From: Myxococcales bacterium UBA1660
GTDB taxonomy: Bacteria > Myxococcota_A > Polyangia > Polyangiales > Houyiibacteriaceae
Direction: 5' to 3'
DNA: 64,000 bases
Assembly (NCBI GenBank): GCA_002320815.1
Contig: DCLA01000118.1
Location: forward strand, 63,720 to 127,719
Shown: positions 47,345 through 62,555 of the stretch, one piece after another
How the letters are laid out: every line of letters begins with the position of its first letter
Numbering within the stretch: the first letter of the stretch is position 1
Program-made: the position numbers and the translations under genes
The notes under the pieces: generated by a model
Databases searched by the model: none
Seen by the model: only the letters and a program-made list of their open reading frames with translations
Told to the model about the DNA's origin: nothing

Positions 47345-48349
47345 ATGCTCCACGGCATACGCTTCTTCTGCGCCATCGGAATCCTCCTCGCTGCCTGTAG
47401 CGACCCGAGTCCCGCCACCGACGCGGCGGTCGATGCCTCCGTCGACCCGGCGGACGAGGGCACGACCGACGGCGGTGCCCCTCCGCTCCCCGCGCTCCTG
47501 AGCGAGACCAGTCTGTTCGCCGCCGGCGTCGACGGTCCTTACGCCGCGGGCGTGCTGACGTACTCCGTGCGCCATCCGCTCTGGACCGACGGCGCCGAGA
47601 AGCAACGCCACCTTCGACTCCCGCCCGGCGGGACGATCGACACGTCGGAGCCCGACCACTGGGCCTTTCCCGAGGGGACCCGGGTCTACAAGGAGTTCCT
47701 GGTGGACGGAGTCCCGGTAGAGACCCGCCTGCTCTGGAAGACCGGCCCCACCGTCGACGATTGGGTCTATGTCTCCTATCGCTACCGTCCAGACGGGAGC
47801 GACGCGGACCCGGTCCCCGATGGCGAAGCCGACGTGCGCGGCACCACCCACGACGTGCCGGACCAGGCGGGCTGCTTCGATTGCCACCGGGGCGGCGGCG
47901 ACTTCGTGCTGGGGATCGGCGCGCTCCAGCTCGACCGGGTCACCTTCGACCGCTGGGTCGGCGAGGGTGTCCTGCCCCCCGAGGCGCCGTGGGAGGAGCC
48001 GCCCGGCGACGAGACCGAACGGGCCGCGCTGGGATACCTCCACGGAAACTGCGGCCACTGTCACGGCGAGGTCCACCCCTTGGCCCGCATGCGGCAGATG
48101 CGGCTGCGGCTCCCCGTCGGTCTGGCCGATGCCGACGCTGCCCCCGCCCGGACCACCACGGTCGGCCAGGGCGCCCAGCACCTGATCGAGGGCACCGACA
48201 CCCTGGTGGTGGCCGGCGAGCCCGACCGGTCCCAGGTCTACGTGCGGATGGGCCTCCGGGACATCCTCCAGATGCCCACCCGAGGCACCGAAGAGGTCGA
48301 CGACGCGGGCCGCGCGGCGGTGGCGGCCTGGATCCTCGCCGGACCCTGA
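47345..48349 (+). CDS. Di-haem c-type cytochrome-like lipoprotein
   Basis: 334 residues. Lipobox in GILLAACSDP, Asp-rich linker, then a domain with LWTDGAEKQRHLRLPPGGTI and TRVYKEFLVDGVPVETRLLW, followed by two CxxCH sites: GCFDCHRGG near residue 180 and GNCGHCHGE near residue 237. This matches a family of SO_2930-like di-haem lipoproteins seen in myxobacteria. It likely accepts or stores electrons in the periplasm or at the outer membrane. No partner reductase is encoded nearby. Confidence 0.82.
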   Translation: MLHGIRFFCAIGILLAACSDPSPATDAAVDASVDPADEGTTDGGAPPLPALLSETSLFAAGVDGPYAAGVLTYSVRHPLWTDGAEKQRHLRLPPGGTIDTSEPDHWAFPEGTRVYKEFLVDGVPVETRLLWKTGPTVDDWVYVSYRYRPDGSDADPVPDGEADVRGTTHDVPDQAGCFDCHRGGGDFVLGIGALQLDRVTFDRWVGEGVLPPEAPWEEPPGDETERAALGYLHGNCGHCHGEVHPLARMRQMRLRLPVGLADADAAPARTTTVGQGAQHLIEGTDTLVVAGEPDRSQVYVRMGLRDILQMPTRGTEEVDDAGRAAVAAWILAGP

Positions 48350-48475
48350 GAGCGGATTTTTTCGACGCTCAGGGCGCGAGACATTCTTTTACATTTCGCG
48401 ACATGCTACGCTCGCTCCGTAGCCGACGGGGATCGATGGGTCATTTGGCCCCAGTTTCGGCGGGGAGGGCGCAAA

Positions 48476-48670
48476 ATGCAGAATGTCACGAAACGTCATC
48501 GGCCAGCTCACGTCTCACTCGCCATGGGCAGTCGACACTCCGGCGGATACCTCCTCGTCATCGCAGCGGTCCTGATCCTGGTGGCCAACGTGCTGCAGTA
48601 CTTCTCGGGCAGCGACCAGGCCGAGTCGGGCGCCGAGCCGCCGCGCATGGCCGCCAACGCCAACCCCTGA
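48476..48670 (+). CDS. Tiny single-span membrane protein, 64 aa
   Basis: The ATG at 48476 has GGGGAGGG 8-15 bases upstream, a good ribosome site. One membrane segment, GGYLLVIAAVLILVANVLQY, at about residues 23-42, with a basic N-terminus (KRHRP) and an acidic/Pro tail, so N-in topology is expected. No family. A run of T (48357-48362) and further AT-rich bases lie 60-120 bases upstream, so the gene probably has its own promoter. Confidence 0.6.
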   Translation: MQNVTKRHRPAHVSLAMGSRHSGGYLLVIAAVLILVANVLQYFSGSDQAESGAEPPRMAANANP

Positions 48671-48825
48671 TCCGTTCCCTTCGGGCCGCTGGGGTCCGAT
48701 CCCTCCGACGGAGCGAAACCCGCCGCCCCGGCGAGCCCGGGCGGCGTGTTTCCATTCCAGAGACCCGGTTCCGACGCCCGGGCCCGGACCCGACCGGGTC
48801 CTCTCGCTGGACGAGCGCTCGGTGC

Positions 48826-50298
48826 TCACACCCCAAGGGTCGGCACCGGGAGGTCGCTCTCGCCCATGAGGTGCTCGTCGACCGCCCGGGCGGCCGCCCG
48901 GCCCTCCGCGATGGCCCAGACCACCAGGGACTGACCCCGTCGACAGTCGCCCGCGGCGAACAAGCCGGGCACGCTGGTCGCGAAGCGGGTGAGGTCGGCG
49001 GCGAAGTTCGAGCGGCCGTCCTGCTCCACCTCCAGCTCGCCGAGGACCCCCGGCTCGGGCCCTAGGAAGCCCATGGCCAGGAGGACCAGGTCGGCCTCGT
49101 AGCGCTGGGCGCTGCCCTCGACCTCTTCCAACTTCATGCGGCCCTCGTCGCCGGGGACCCAGCGGACCCGGACGGTCTCCAGCGCCTGCACGTGGCCCTC
49201 GCCGACGAAGCGCTTGGTCATCACCGTGAACTCCCGCGGGTCCGCGCCGTAGGTCTCGCGGGCCTCTTCGTGGCCGTAGTCGACCCGGAGGATCTGCGGC
49301 CACTGGGGCCACGGGTTGGTCTCCGCTCGGTCCGCCGGGGGCTCGGCCATGATCTCGAAGGCCGTCACCGACTCGGCGCCCTGGCGGGTCGCGGTGGCGA
49401 TGCAGTCGGTGCCGGTGTCGCCGCCCCCGATCACGATGACCTTCTTGCCCTTCGCGTCGATGGGCGCCTGGGTCGTGTCGCCGTCCAAGAGCGCCTTGGT
49501 CGCGCCGGTGAGGTACTCCATGGCGAAGTGGATCCCGCCGAGATCGCGGCCTTCGACGGGTAGGTCTCGCGGGACCGTCGCGCCGGTCGCCAGGAGCACC
49601 GCGTCGTGCCGCTCGCGGAGCTCGTCGAGGCTCACGTCGGTGCCTACGGCCACGCCGGTCTCGAACACGACGCCCTCGGCGCGCATCTGCTCCAGGCGCT
49701 TCTCCAGGAGCCCCTTGTCGAGCTTCATGTTGGGGATGCCGTAGACCAGGAGCCCACCGACGCGGTCCTCCCGCTCGTACACCGTGACCCGGTGCCCGAC
49801 GCGCCGAAGCTGTTGCGCGGCGGCGAGGCCCGCGGGGCCCGAGCCGACCACGGCCACCGACTTGTCGGTCTCCTGCTCCGGCGGCTCGGGGACGATCCAG
49901 CCTTCGGTGAAGCCGCGATCGACGATCGCCTGCTCGATGTTCTTGATGGTCACCGGCGGCTCGTGGATGCCGAGCACGCAGGCGCCCTCGCAGGGCGCCG
50001 GGCACACGCGGCCGGTGACCTCGGGGAAGTTGTTCGTCGCGTGGAGCCGGTCGAGGGCTTCGCGCCAGTGGCCGCCGTAGACCAGGTCGTTCCACTCGGG
50101 GATCAGGTTGTCGACGGGGCACCCCGTCGCGCTCTGGCAGAAGGGGACCCCGCAATCCATGCAGCGGGCGCCCTGGTCGCGGAGGTGCTCCTCGGTCCAG
50201 GGACCGGTGATCTCGTCCCAGGTCTTCAGCCGCACCTTGGTGTCCACGTAGGGCACCGGCGACCGCGGAAACTCCATGAACCCGGTGGGCTTACCCAT
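48826..50298 (-). CDS. gltD: Glutamate synthase (NADPH) small subunit
   Basis: 490 residues, standard length. It feeds electrons from NADPH through FAD and two 4Fe-4S clusters to the large subunit. N-terminal clusters: CMDCGVPFCQSATGCP and CPAPCEGACVLG. FAD site VAVVGSGPAGLAAAQQLRRV near 148, NADP site VIVIGGGDTGTDC near 288, and FAAGDCRRGQSLVVWAIAEG near the end. It follows gltB on the same strand with a 66-base gap. Confidence 0.95.
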   Translation of the reverse strand: MGKPTGFMEFPRSPVPYVDTKVRLKTWDEITGPWTEEHLRDQGARCMDCGVPFCQSATGCPVDNLIPEWNDLVYGGHWREALDRLHATNNFPEVTGRVCPAPCEGACVLGIHEPPVTIKNIEQAIVDRGFTEGWIVPEPPEQETDKSVAVVGSGPAGLAAAQQLRRVGHRVTVYEREDRVGGLLVYGIPNMKLDKGLLEKRLEQMRAEGVVFETGVAVGTDVSLDELRERHDAVLLATGATVPRDLPVEGRDLGGIHFAMEYLTGATKALLDGDTTQAPIDAKGKKVIVIGGGDTGTDCIATATRQGAESVTAFEIMAEPPADRAETNPWPQWPQILRVDYGHEEARETYGADPREFTVMTKRFVGEGHVQALETVRVRWVPGDEGRMKLEEVEGSAQRYEADLVLLAMGFLGPEPGVLGELEVEQDGRSNFAADLTRFATSVPGLFAAGDCRRGQSLVVWAIAEGRAAARAVDEHLMGESDLPVPTLGV

Positions 50299-50364
50299 GG
50301 GACACCTCGCAATGGGCAGGGAAGAGACGAGGGACGAGCGAGTTCGGTTCGAGAGGCCAGCCCA

Positions 50365-54945
<4,581 letters not shown>

Positions 54946-55077
54946 GGGCAGAGACCTCCGCGGCGCCGCCGCCGCGCTCACCGCCGCGATGCGAACGGCT
55001 CCCGCGTGGGGCCCGACTTGCGTGAACGCCGCTCGAACGCGACGAACCGTGGGTTGAGAGGCCGCTTCACCGACGAA

Positions 55078-55109
55078 ACATTAGGCTGCGCACCTCGGGG
55101 GGCTAATGT
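55078..55109. promoter_or_regulatory. Inverted repeat ACATTAG-N18-CTAATGT at the gltB promoter
   Basis: A perfect 7-bp inverted repeat, AT-rich in a GC-rich genome. One arm (55103-55109) overlaps the -10 box and the other is just downstream of the expected start site, so binding would block or bend the promoter. The adjacent Lrp/AsnC gene makes its product a candidate ligand. Confidence 0.5.
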
Positions 55110-55135
55110 ATAGTCGCAATGACGCGCCGTGTCAA
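55107..55135 (-). promoter_or_regulatory. Sigma70 promoter for gltBD
   Basis: On the minus strand TTGACA (55135-55130), a 17-base spacer and TATACA (55112-55107). It is close to consensus and lies about 160 bases before gltB, giving a leader of roughly 155 nt. Confidence 0.75.
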
Positions 55136-55158
55136 CGTTTGCCCCGTAGTTCGCGGGG

Positions 55159-55668
55159 TCAGGCGCGCTTGCGGCGGCGGCGCGGGGGGTCCTCGTCGGG
55201 GACCTCCAGGGGCAGCGGGATCCGCTCCGTCCGAGTCGAGAGGATGACCATCGTCTCGGTGCCGTCGACGCCCTCGAGGGCCCGGATGCTGCTGATGAGC
55301 TTCTCCAGGGCCGCGGTGTTCCGCGCCCGCACCTTGAGCAGCAGCGTGTGACCCCCGGTCACGTGGTGGCACTCGAGGATCTCCGTGGTCTCGTCCACGT
55401 AGGTCTCGAAGGCCCGCAGATGCTTGGGATCCCCGATGGCGACGCCGATGAAGGCGGCCACGTCGAGACCCACCTTTCGGGCGTCCACCTGGGCGTGGTA
55501 GCCGCGGATCACGCCAGATTGCTCCATCTTCCGCAGCCGCTCCATGACCGCCGGAGCGCTCAGGCCCACGCGCTCGCCAACGTTCTTCAGCGAGATCTTG
55601 GCGTCGTGCTGGAGCTCCTGCAGCAGCCGGGTATCGATGGCATCGAGGGGGTAGGTCTCGTCTCCCAT
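55159..55668 (-). CDS. Lrp/AsnC-family transcriptional regulator
   Basis: 169 residues. HTH LDAIDTRLLQELQHDAKISL, then KNVGERVGLSAPAVMERLRK. The ligand-binding ferredoxin-like RAM domain covers about 70-145 (YHAQVDARKVGLDVAAFIGV; GGHTLLLKVRARNTAALEKL). A basic tail RRRRKRA ends the protein, longer than usual. Lrp proteins control gltBD in enteric bacteria; here the gene is immediately upstream of gltB in the same direction, so a link is plausible. Confidence 0.88.
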   Translation of the reverse strand: MGDETYPLDAIDTRLLQELQHDAKISLKNVGERVGLSAPAVMERLRKMEQSGVIRGYHAQVDARKVGLDVAAFIGVAIGDPKHLRAFETYVDETTEILECHHVTGGHTLLLKVRARNTAALEKLISSIRALEGVDGTETMVILSTRTERIPLPLEVPDEDPPRRRRKRA

Positions 55669-55788
55669 GCGGCGCGGAACTTGGCGGGCCCCGCCCGGCC
55701 TGTCAACGCCCGTGCGACGAACGCACGAGCCGTAGTTGTCATCTCGACCGACGATTGGTTAGCGTCCCGGTGTGTAAGGGGGTGCTCC

Positions 55789-56154
55789 ATGATGGGTCGA
55801 TTCACACCATGCCTGGGTCTGCTCCTGGCCCTTTCGCTCGCCGCGGGGTGCGGCAGCGACGAGCCGGAGCACACCTACGAGACCGGTATCCAGCCCACCA
55901 GCGGGGGGGAGGGCCAGGCCGACACCGGGCCGGGCATCGACGAGGCCGAGGCCACGAACATCGCCCTCACCCTCGCCGAGCAGGAGGGCCACGACATCGC
56001 CGCGTACAGCGACGTCGTGGTCCACGCGAACGAGGACGGCGACTGGGTGGTCCAGCTCCGGCGGCCGCGGATCATCCGTTTCCTCGAGGTCGTGGTGGAC
56101 AAGGACTCCGGCCACGCGGACCTCTCGGTGCGTTCCGCCGGCGCCGACGGCTGA
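55789..56154 (+). CDS. Small lipoprotein, 121 aa
   Basis: The ATG at 55789 follows AAGGGGGTG. Lipoprotein signal FTPCLGLLLALSLAAGCGSD, then a mature PepSY-like alpha/beta domain: IDEAEATNIALTLAEQEG, then VVVHANEDGDWVVQLRRPRI and FLEVVVDKDSGHADLS. PepSY domains often inhibit proteases or sit near enzymes. Divergent from the Lrp gene. No firm family call. Confidence 0.65.
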   Translation: MMGRFTPCLGLLLALSLAAGCGSDEPEHTYETGIQPTSGGEGQADTGPGIDEAEATNIALTLAEQEGHDIAAYSDVVVHANEDGDWVVQLRRPRIIRFLEVVVDKDSGHADLSVRSAGADG

Positions 56155-56191
56155 GCACTCCGAACCGGCTGATGCGCGCGGCAGGTCCTGA

Positions 56192-56197
56192 TATCCT
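56192..56197 (+). promoter_or_regulatory. -10-like TATCCT box before the CAP-domain gene
   Basis: TATCCT ends 6 bases before the ATG at 56204 and there is no Shine-Dalgarno sequence, so the transcript would be leaderless. Confidence 0.35.
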
Positions 56198-56203
56198 CCG
56201 GCC

Positions 56204-56782
56204 ATGCTTCGCTCGGCCGGTCTCGCTCTCGTCTGTGTTCTGACCCTCGCCGCCTGCGGCGACGACGACGGGGACGGCGGGGGAGACGGCGACGGCACCA
56301 CGGCCGACGCCGGTCCGATGACCTGGACGCCGCCCGCCCACTGCACCGACGGCCCCTTGGACGCGCCCATCGCGGGCTGCTCGCCGACCGCCGCACCCAG
56401 TTCCGGGGACCTGGCGCAAGACTGCGTCGATCGGATCAACCAGTTCCGCGCCGAGTGCCAATGCCTGCCCCCCCTGGCCCGCTGGGAAGACGGCGAGGAG
56501 TGCGCCGACGAGCAGGCCGAGTACGACAGCACCCGGGAGCCCCACGCCGGTTTCCGGGACGGCATCTGCGACAGCGGCTTCGGTCAGAACGAGTGTCCCG
56601 GTTGGGGTTCGACCGAGAGCGTGATCACCGGGTGCCTCCAGGCGATGTGGGACGAGGGCCCCGGCGAGGACTTCCAGGCCCATGGTCACTACATCAACAT
56701 GACCAACCCCAGCTTCACCAAGGTCGCCTGCGGCTTCTACGACGCCGACGGCTCCACCTGGGCCGTCCAGAACTTCCGCTGA
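56204..56782 (+). CDS. CAP/SCP-domain lipoprotein
   Basis: 192 residues. Lipobox in LALVCVLTLAACGDDD, then a CAP (SCP/PR-1) fold: CVDRINQFRAECQCLPPLAR, a His in EPHAGFRDG, GQNECPGWGS, AMWDEGPGEDFQAHGHYINM, then TKVACGFYDADGSTWAVQNF. Eight or more Cys suit secretion. CAP proteins bind sterols, lipids or metals; no enzymatic role is implied. Confidence 0.75.
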   Translation: MLRSAGLALVCVLTLAACGDDDGDGGGDGDGTTADAGPMTWTPPAHCTDGPLDAPIAGCSPTAAPSSGDLAQDCVDRINQFRAECQCLPPLARWEDGEECADEQAEYDSTREPHAGFRDGICDSGFGQNECPGWGSTESVITGCLQAMWDEGPGEDFQAHGHYINMTNPSFTKVACGFYDADGSTWAVQNFR

Positions 56783-56786
56783 AGAC

Positions 56787-56877
56787 CTACTCCGCGGCGA
56801 GGGCCGCGAGGTGCTCGCGGAGCGCGGCCAGCGCCGCCGCTCGGTCCTCGAAGAGGTTCGAGTCGGCTTCGCCGAGC

Positions 56878-56880
<3 letters not shown>
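56787..56880 (-). pseudogene. Coding-like out-of-frame tail after the Hsp70 stop
   Basis: In the frame next to the Hsp70 stop (TGA 56880-56878) the minus strand reads a clean helix, ELGEADSNLFEDRAAALAAL then REHLAALAAE, ending at TAG 56789-56787. It has no start codon of its own. A one-base change near the stop would append about 30 residues to the Hsp70 protein. It may be a remnant of a longer C-terminus, or chance in GC-rich sequence. Confidence 0.3.
56804..56820. terminator. Possible bidirectional hairpin between convergent genes
   Basis: CCGCGAG (56804-56810) and CTCGCGG (56814-56820) form a perfect 7-bp stem with a GTG loop, between the CAP-domain stop (56782) and the Hsp70 stop (56878). 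There is no T-tract. It also falls inside the coding-like tail, so it may simply reflect codon content. Confidence 0.3.
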
Positions 56881-59574
<2,694 letters not shown>

Positions 59575-59643
59575 CGTGGAGAGGTCCGACACCGGAGACG
59601 CATGGTAGAGAGGTCGGCCCTCGAAGAGGAAGGGCGAAGATCG

Positions 59644-60396
59644 TCAGTCGTGCTGGTAGAGGTGGTACCGCCACGGCGCGACATCGAGATGGATGTGGTC
59701 GTGGTGACGCGGCCGGGGCGGGCCGACGATCCCGCGGAAGACATCGGTCCGCTGGGCGAGGGTGTCCACGAGCCGGTGCAGGAACTCGGCGTGGATCGCA
59801 TCCCGCTCCCGTCGGGGGTCCCAGTGCTGGCCCACCGACACGCTGAAGCGCCATCGGAGGCGTCGATGCACCCCCTCCGGGAGCTCCGCGTCGCGCGGGA
59901 GGGGACCGAACTCGAGCCCCTTCAGGTCCAGCGCGTTGCCCAGCGCGTGCTCGCTGATCCGCGTGGATCGACCCCGGCTCCGGCGACACGCATAGGTGCC
60001 CGAGTGGAGGATCCGGCGCGGCTCCCGGCCGTAGGTCTCGATGGCCACTTCGCGGACGATCTCCTCGAAGGCCTCCAGCCGAGGCACCAGCGCGCGGTGG
60101 ACCCGGATGGATCCCCCGCCGTAGCGCAGGTGGGTGCCGCGATAGCGCACCAGCTCGTCGGTCGGGCAGTCCACCCGCTCCCCGGGGGTCACGTGGCGCG
60201 CCACCGAGTCCAGCTCGTAGGTGGGCCCGACGTCCCAGCCCCAGCGGGCGGAGCGAGCGCGGGTCGCGCCGCGGTCGGCGCGGTGGCTCATGAAGCGCTC
60301 GAGGAGCTCGCGCCAACCTTCGTCGGCGCGGACGCCGGCGGGGAGGAGCACGCTGAGCGCGAGGAGGAAGGGAGCGAGACGACGGATGGACACCAT
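59644..60396 (-). CDS. Extensin-like secreted protein
   Basis: 250 residues from ATG 60396. Signal peptide RRLAPFLLALSVLLPAGVRA. The extensin-like (Extensin_2/M15-like) domain has CRRSRGRSTRISEHALGNAL, DLKGLEFGPL and the final HHDHIHLDVAPWRYHLY, the usual metal-binding set of D-Ala-D-Ala-peptidase relatives. It may act on peptidoglycan. Separate from neighbours: 69 bases from the Hsp70 start and 105 from the START-like stop. Confidence 0.78.
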   Translation of the reverse strand: MVSIRRLAPFLLALSVLLPAGVRADEGWRELLERFMSHRADRGATRARSARWGWDVGPTYELDSVARHVTPGERVDCPTDELVRYRGTHLRYGGGSIRVHRALVPRLEAFEEIVREVAIETYGREPRRILHSGTYACRRSRGRSTRISEHALGNALDLKGLEFGPLPRDAELPEGVHRRLRWRFSVSVGQHWDPRRERDAIHAEFLHRLVDTLAQRTDVFRGIVGPPRPRHHDHIHLDVAPWRYHLYQHD

Positions 60397-60501
60397 GGGT
60401 TCAACGTCCCCGGACACGGGGTATTCGCTGCCCACGATGAGTCGGCGATCCACGACCGAAACCGCCAACGCGCTCTCGCCGTGGGGATCCGCACGCCGAG
60501 C

Positions 60502-60963
60502 TCAGGCCGCGGGCCCCCATCGCTTGGCGCAGCAGAGCTTGGTCATCGCCGCCCGGTAGCCGAAGAGGAAGCGCAGCGCGGGCGCGCTCATGAACGCGCG
60601 GGTGAAGACGCCGCGGGCGCCGCTCGGGTGGGCGTACTCGACACGATCGCGCACCTGGGTCCGGCCGTCGGGGAGCGGCTCGATCTCGTGACGATGGACC
60701 CACTCGGCCATCGGCCCCTGCACCTGTTCGTCGGTAAAGGCTCGGTCGCCCACGTCCCGGTGCCGCGCCCGCCAGTGGAGGGGGAGCGGACCGAACCAGA
60801 GGGTGAAGTCGGCGACCATGCCCTCGGTCACCGCCCCACCCTCGTGCACCCGCGCGATCATCGGCGGCGGCGTGAGCCAGGGGATGGCGGCGGTCGATCC
60901 ATGGAACCGCCGCACCACGTCGAAGGGAGCGTCCACGGCGAAGCTTCGTTGAAAGACGGCCAT
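60502..60963 (-). CDS. SRPBCC/START-like cytoplasmic protein
   Basis: 153 residues from ATG 60963, preceded by AGGAGGTACCG, a strong ribosome site. Begins MAVFQRSFAVDAPFDVVRRF with WLTPPPMIARVHEGG, a ligand-pocket START-like fold (SRPBCC). WRARHRDVGDRAFTDEQVQG is typical of the group near TIGR01777-like sugar epimerases. No signal. Divergent from the PLP enzyme across a 126-bp control region. Confidence 0.75.
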   Translation of the reverse strand: MAVFQRSFAVDAPFDVVRRFHGSTAAIPWLTPPPMIARVHEGGAVTEGMVADFTLWFGPLPLHWRARHRDVGDRAFTDEQVQGPMAEWVHRHEIEPLPDGRTQVRDRVEYAHPSGARGVFTRAFMSAPALRFLFGYRAAMTKLCCAKRWGPAA

Positions 60964-61018
60964 CGGTACCTCCTGGCCATGGGGCCGCCGGGAGCCGACG
61001 CCCAGTCCCCGGACCAAG

Positions 61019-61046
61019 TTGACACCTGGTGCCACTTTGCTATTCG
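61019..61046 (+). promoter_or_regulatory. Promoter for the PLP-enzyme operon
   Basis: TTGACA (61019-61024), a 16-base spacer and TATTCG (61041-61046), 44 bases before the ATG at 61090, which has AGGAGGTG as ribosome site. Confidence 0.5.
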
Positions 61047-61089
61047 AAGAGCGTCGCGAGCCGGAACCGGCCGCGCAGGAGGTGTGGTC

Positions 61090-62553
61090 ATGGGGATGCC
61101 GAAGCAGCGGAAGAGCCGCGAAGAGGTCCTGGGGCTCTTGCGGGAAGCCAAGAAGGACGACCTGCCCATCGGCGACGGGCGGTCGTTCGGGTACATCTAC
61201 TCGGCCGGCGAAGCCGTCGACGAAGTAAAGAAGGCCGCCATGGTCGCGGCCCTCGGCGCCAACGGCCTGGATCCCACCGTCTGGCCCAGTCTCCGGCAGA
61301 TGGAGAACGAGATCATCGCCATGGCCCGGGAACACCTCCACGGCGATGAGTCGGTGGTGGGTTCGTTCACCAGCGGGGGCACCGAGAGCCTGCTGCTCGC
61401 GGTGAAGACCGCCCGCGACCACGCCCGCGCCACCAAGCCGCCGCTCCCCGCCGGGACCCGGCCCACCATGCTCCTCCCCGAGACGGCCCACGCGAGCTTC
61501 CAGAAGGCGGCTGCGTATTTCGACGTCGAGCCCGTCATGGTCCGCGTGGATCCGGAGACCTTCGTCACCGACGTGGACGACATGCGCGCGAAGATCGACG
61601 AGCGCACGATCCTCTTGGTCGGGTCCTCCCCCGGCTACGCCCACGGGGTCATGGATCCCATCGAGGCCATCGGCGCGCTGGCGGTGGATCGCGAGCTCCT
61701 CTTCCACGTCGACGGCTGCATCGGCGCGTTCCTCCTGCCGCACCTCGAGCGGCTGGGCGCCGAGGTGCCGCCCTTCGACTTCCGCGTGCCCGGTGTCACC
61801 AGCATGTCGATGGACCTGCACAAGTACGCCTACGCACCCAAGGGGTCCTCGGTGCTCCTGTATCGGAGCGCCGCCCTGCGGCACCATCAGTACTTCGCCT
61901 GCGCCGCGTGGAGCGGCTACTCGATGGTCAACGCCACCTTCCAGAGCACCAAGAGCGCGGCGCCCCTCGCGGGCGCCTGGGCGGTGATGCACTTCCTGGG
62001 CGACGAGGGCTACCTCGAGCTGGCCGAGGGGATCCACCGGAGCACCCGCGAGCTCATCGACGGCCTCCGGGACATCGAGGGGCTCCGGGTCCTGGGGGAT
62101 CCCATCATGGGCCTGGTGGCGGTCACCGCCGCCGAGGGCGTCCAGCTCCCCATCTTCCGCTTGGCCGACGCGATGAGCGCCCGCGGCTGGTACGTCCAGC
62201 CCCAGCTCGGCTACGGGTCCAGCCCGCGGAACCTCCACTTCCAGATCGAGCCCTCCAACACCACCAAGGTCGGCGAGATGCTCGAGGCCCTGCGCGAGGA
62301 GACCGCGAAGCTCCTCGGTCAGCCCGACGCCGCTCCGGCGCCGCTGCTGCAGATGGTCGCGACGCTGACGCCCGAGGACGCCCGCACCAAGTTCGGCGAG
62401 CTCATGGCCATGGCCGGCTCCGGGGGCCCCGGAGACCTCCCCAACGCCCGGGCCCTGGTGAACGAGGTGATGGACGCGCTCCCCGCGGAGACGCGGCAGG
62501 AGCTCCTCAAGGCCTTCATGGGCCAGATCTACACGCCACCCACCGGAGCCTGA
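61090..62553 (+). CDS. PLP-dependent decarboxylase/lyase, sphingosine-1-phosphate-lyase-like
   Basis: 487 residues. Group II PLP fold: GSFTSGGTESLLLAVKTARD (phosphate loop), HVDGCIGAFLLPHLE (Asp to the PLP nitrogen) and SMSMDLHKYAYAPKGSSVLL (Schiff-base Lys). The HKYxYAPKGSSVLLYR segment is that of sphingosine-1-phosphate lyases and related glutamate-decarboxylase-like proteins. Myxobacteria make sphingolipids, so an S1P lyase is reasonable. A helical C-terminal extension follows residue 420. Two bases separate its stop from the M81 gene. Confidence 0.82.
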   Translation: MGMPKQRKSREEVLGLLREAKKDDLPIGDGRSFGYIYSAGEAVDEVKKAAMVAALGANGLDPTVWPSLRQMENEIIAMAREHLHGDESVVGSFTSGGTESLLLAVKTARDHARATKPPLPAGTRPTMLLPETAHASFQKAAAYFDVEPVMVRVDPETFVTDVDDMRAKIDERTILLVGSSPGYAHGVMDPIEAIGALAVDRELLFHVDGCIGAFLLPHLERLGAEVPPFDFRVPGVTSMSMDLHKYAYAPKGSSVLLYRSAALRHHQYFACAAWSGYSMVNATFQSTKSAAPLAGAWAVMHFLGDEGYLELAEGIHRSTRELIDGLRDIEGLRVLGDPIMGLVAVTAAEGVQLPIFRLADAMSARGWYVQPQLGYGSSPRNLHFQIEPSNTTKVGEMLEALREETAKLLGQPDAAPAPLLQMVATLTPEDARTKFGELMAMAGSGGPGDLPNARALVNEVMDALPAETRQELLKAFMGQIYTPPTGA

Positions 62554-62555
62554 CC

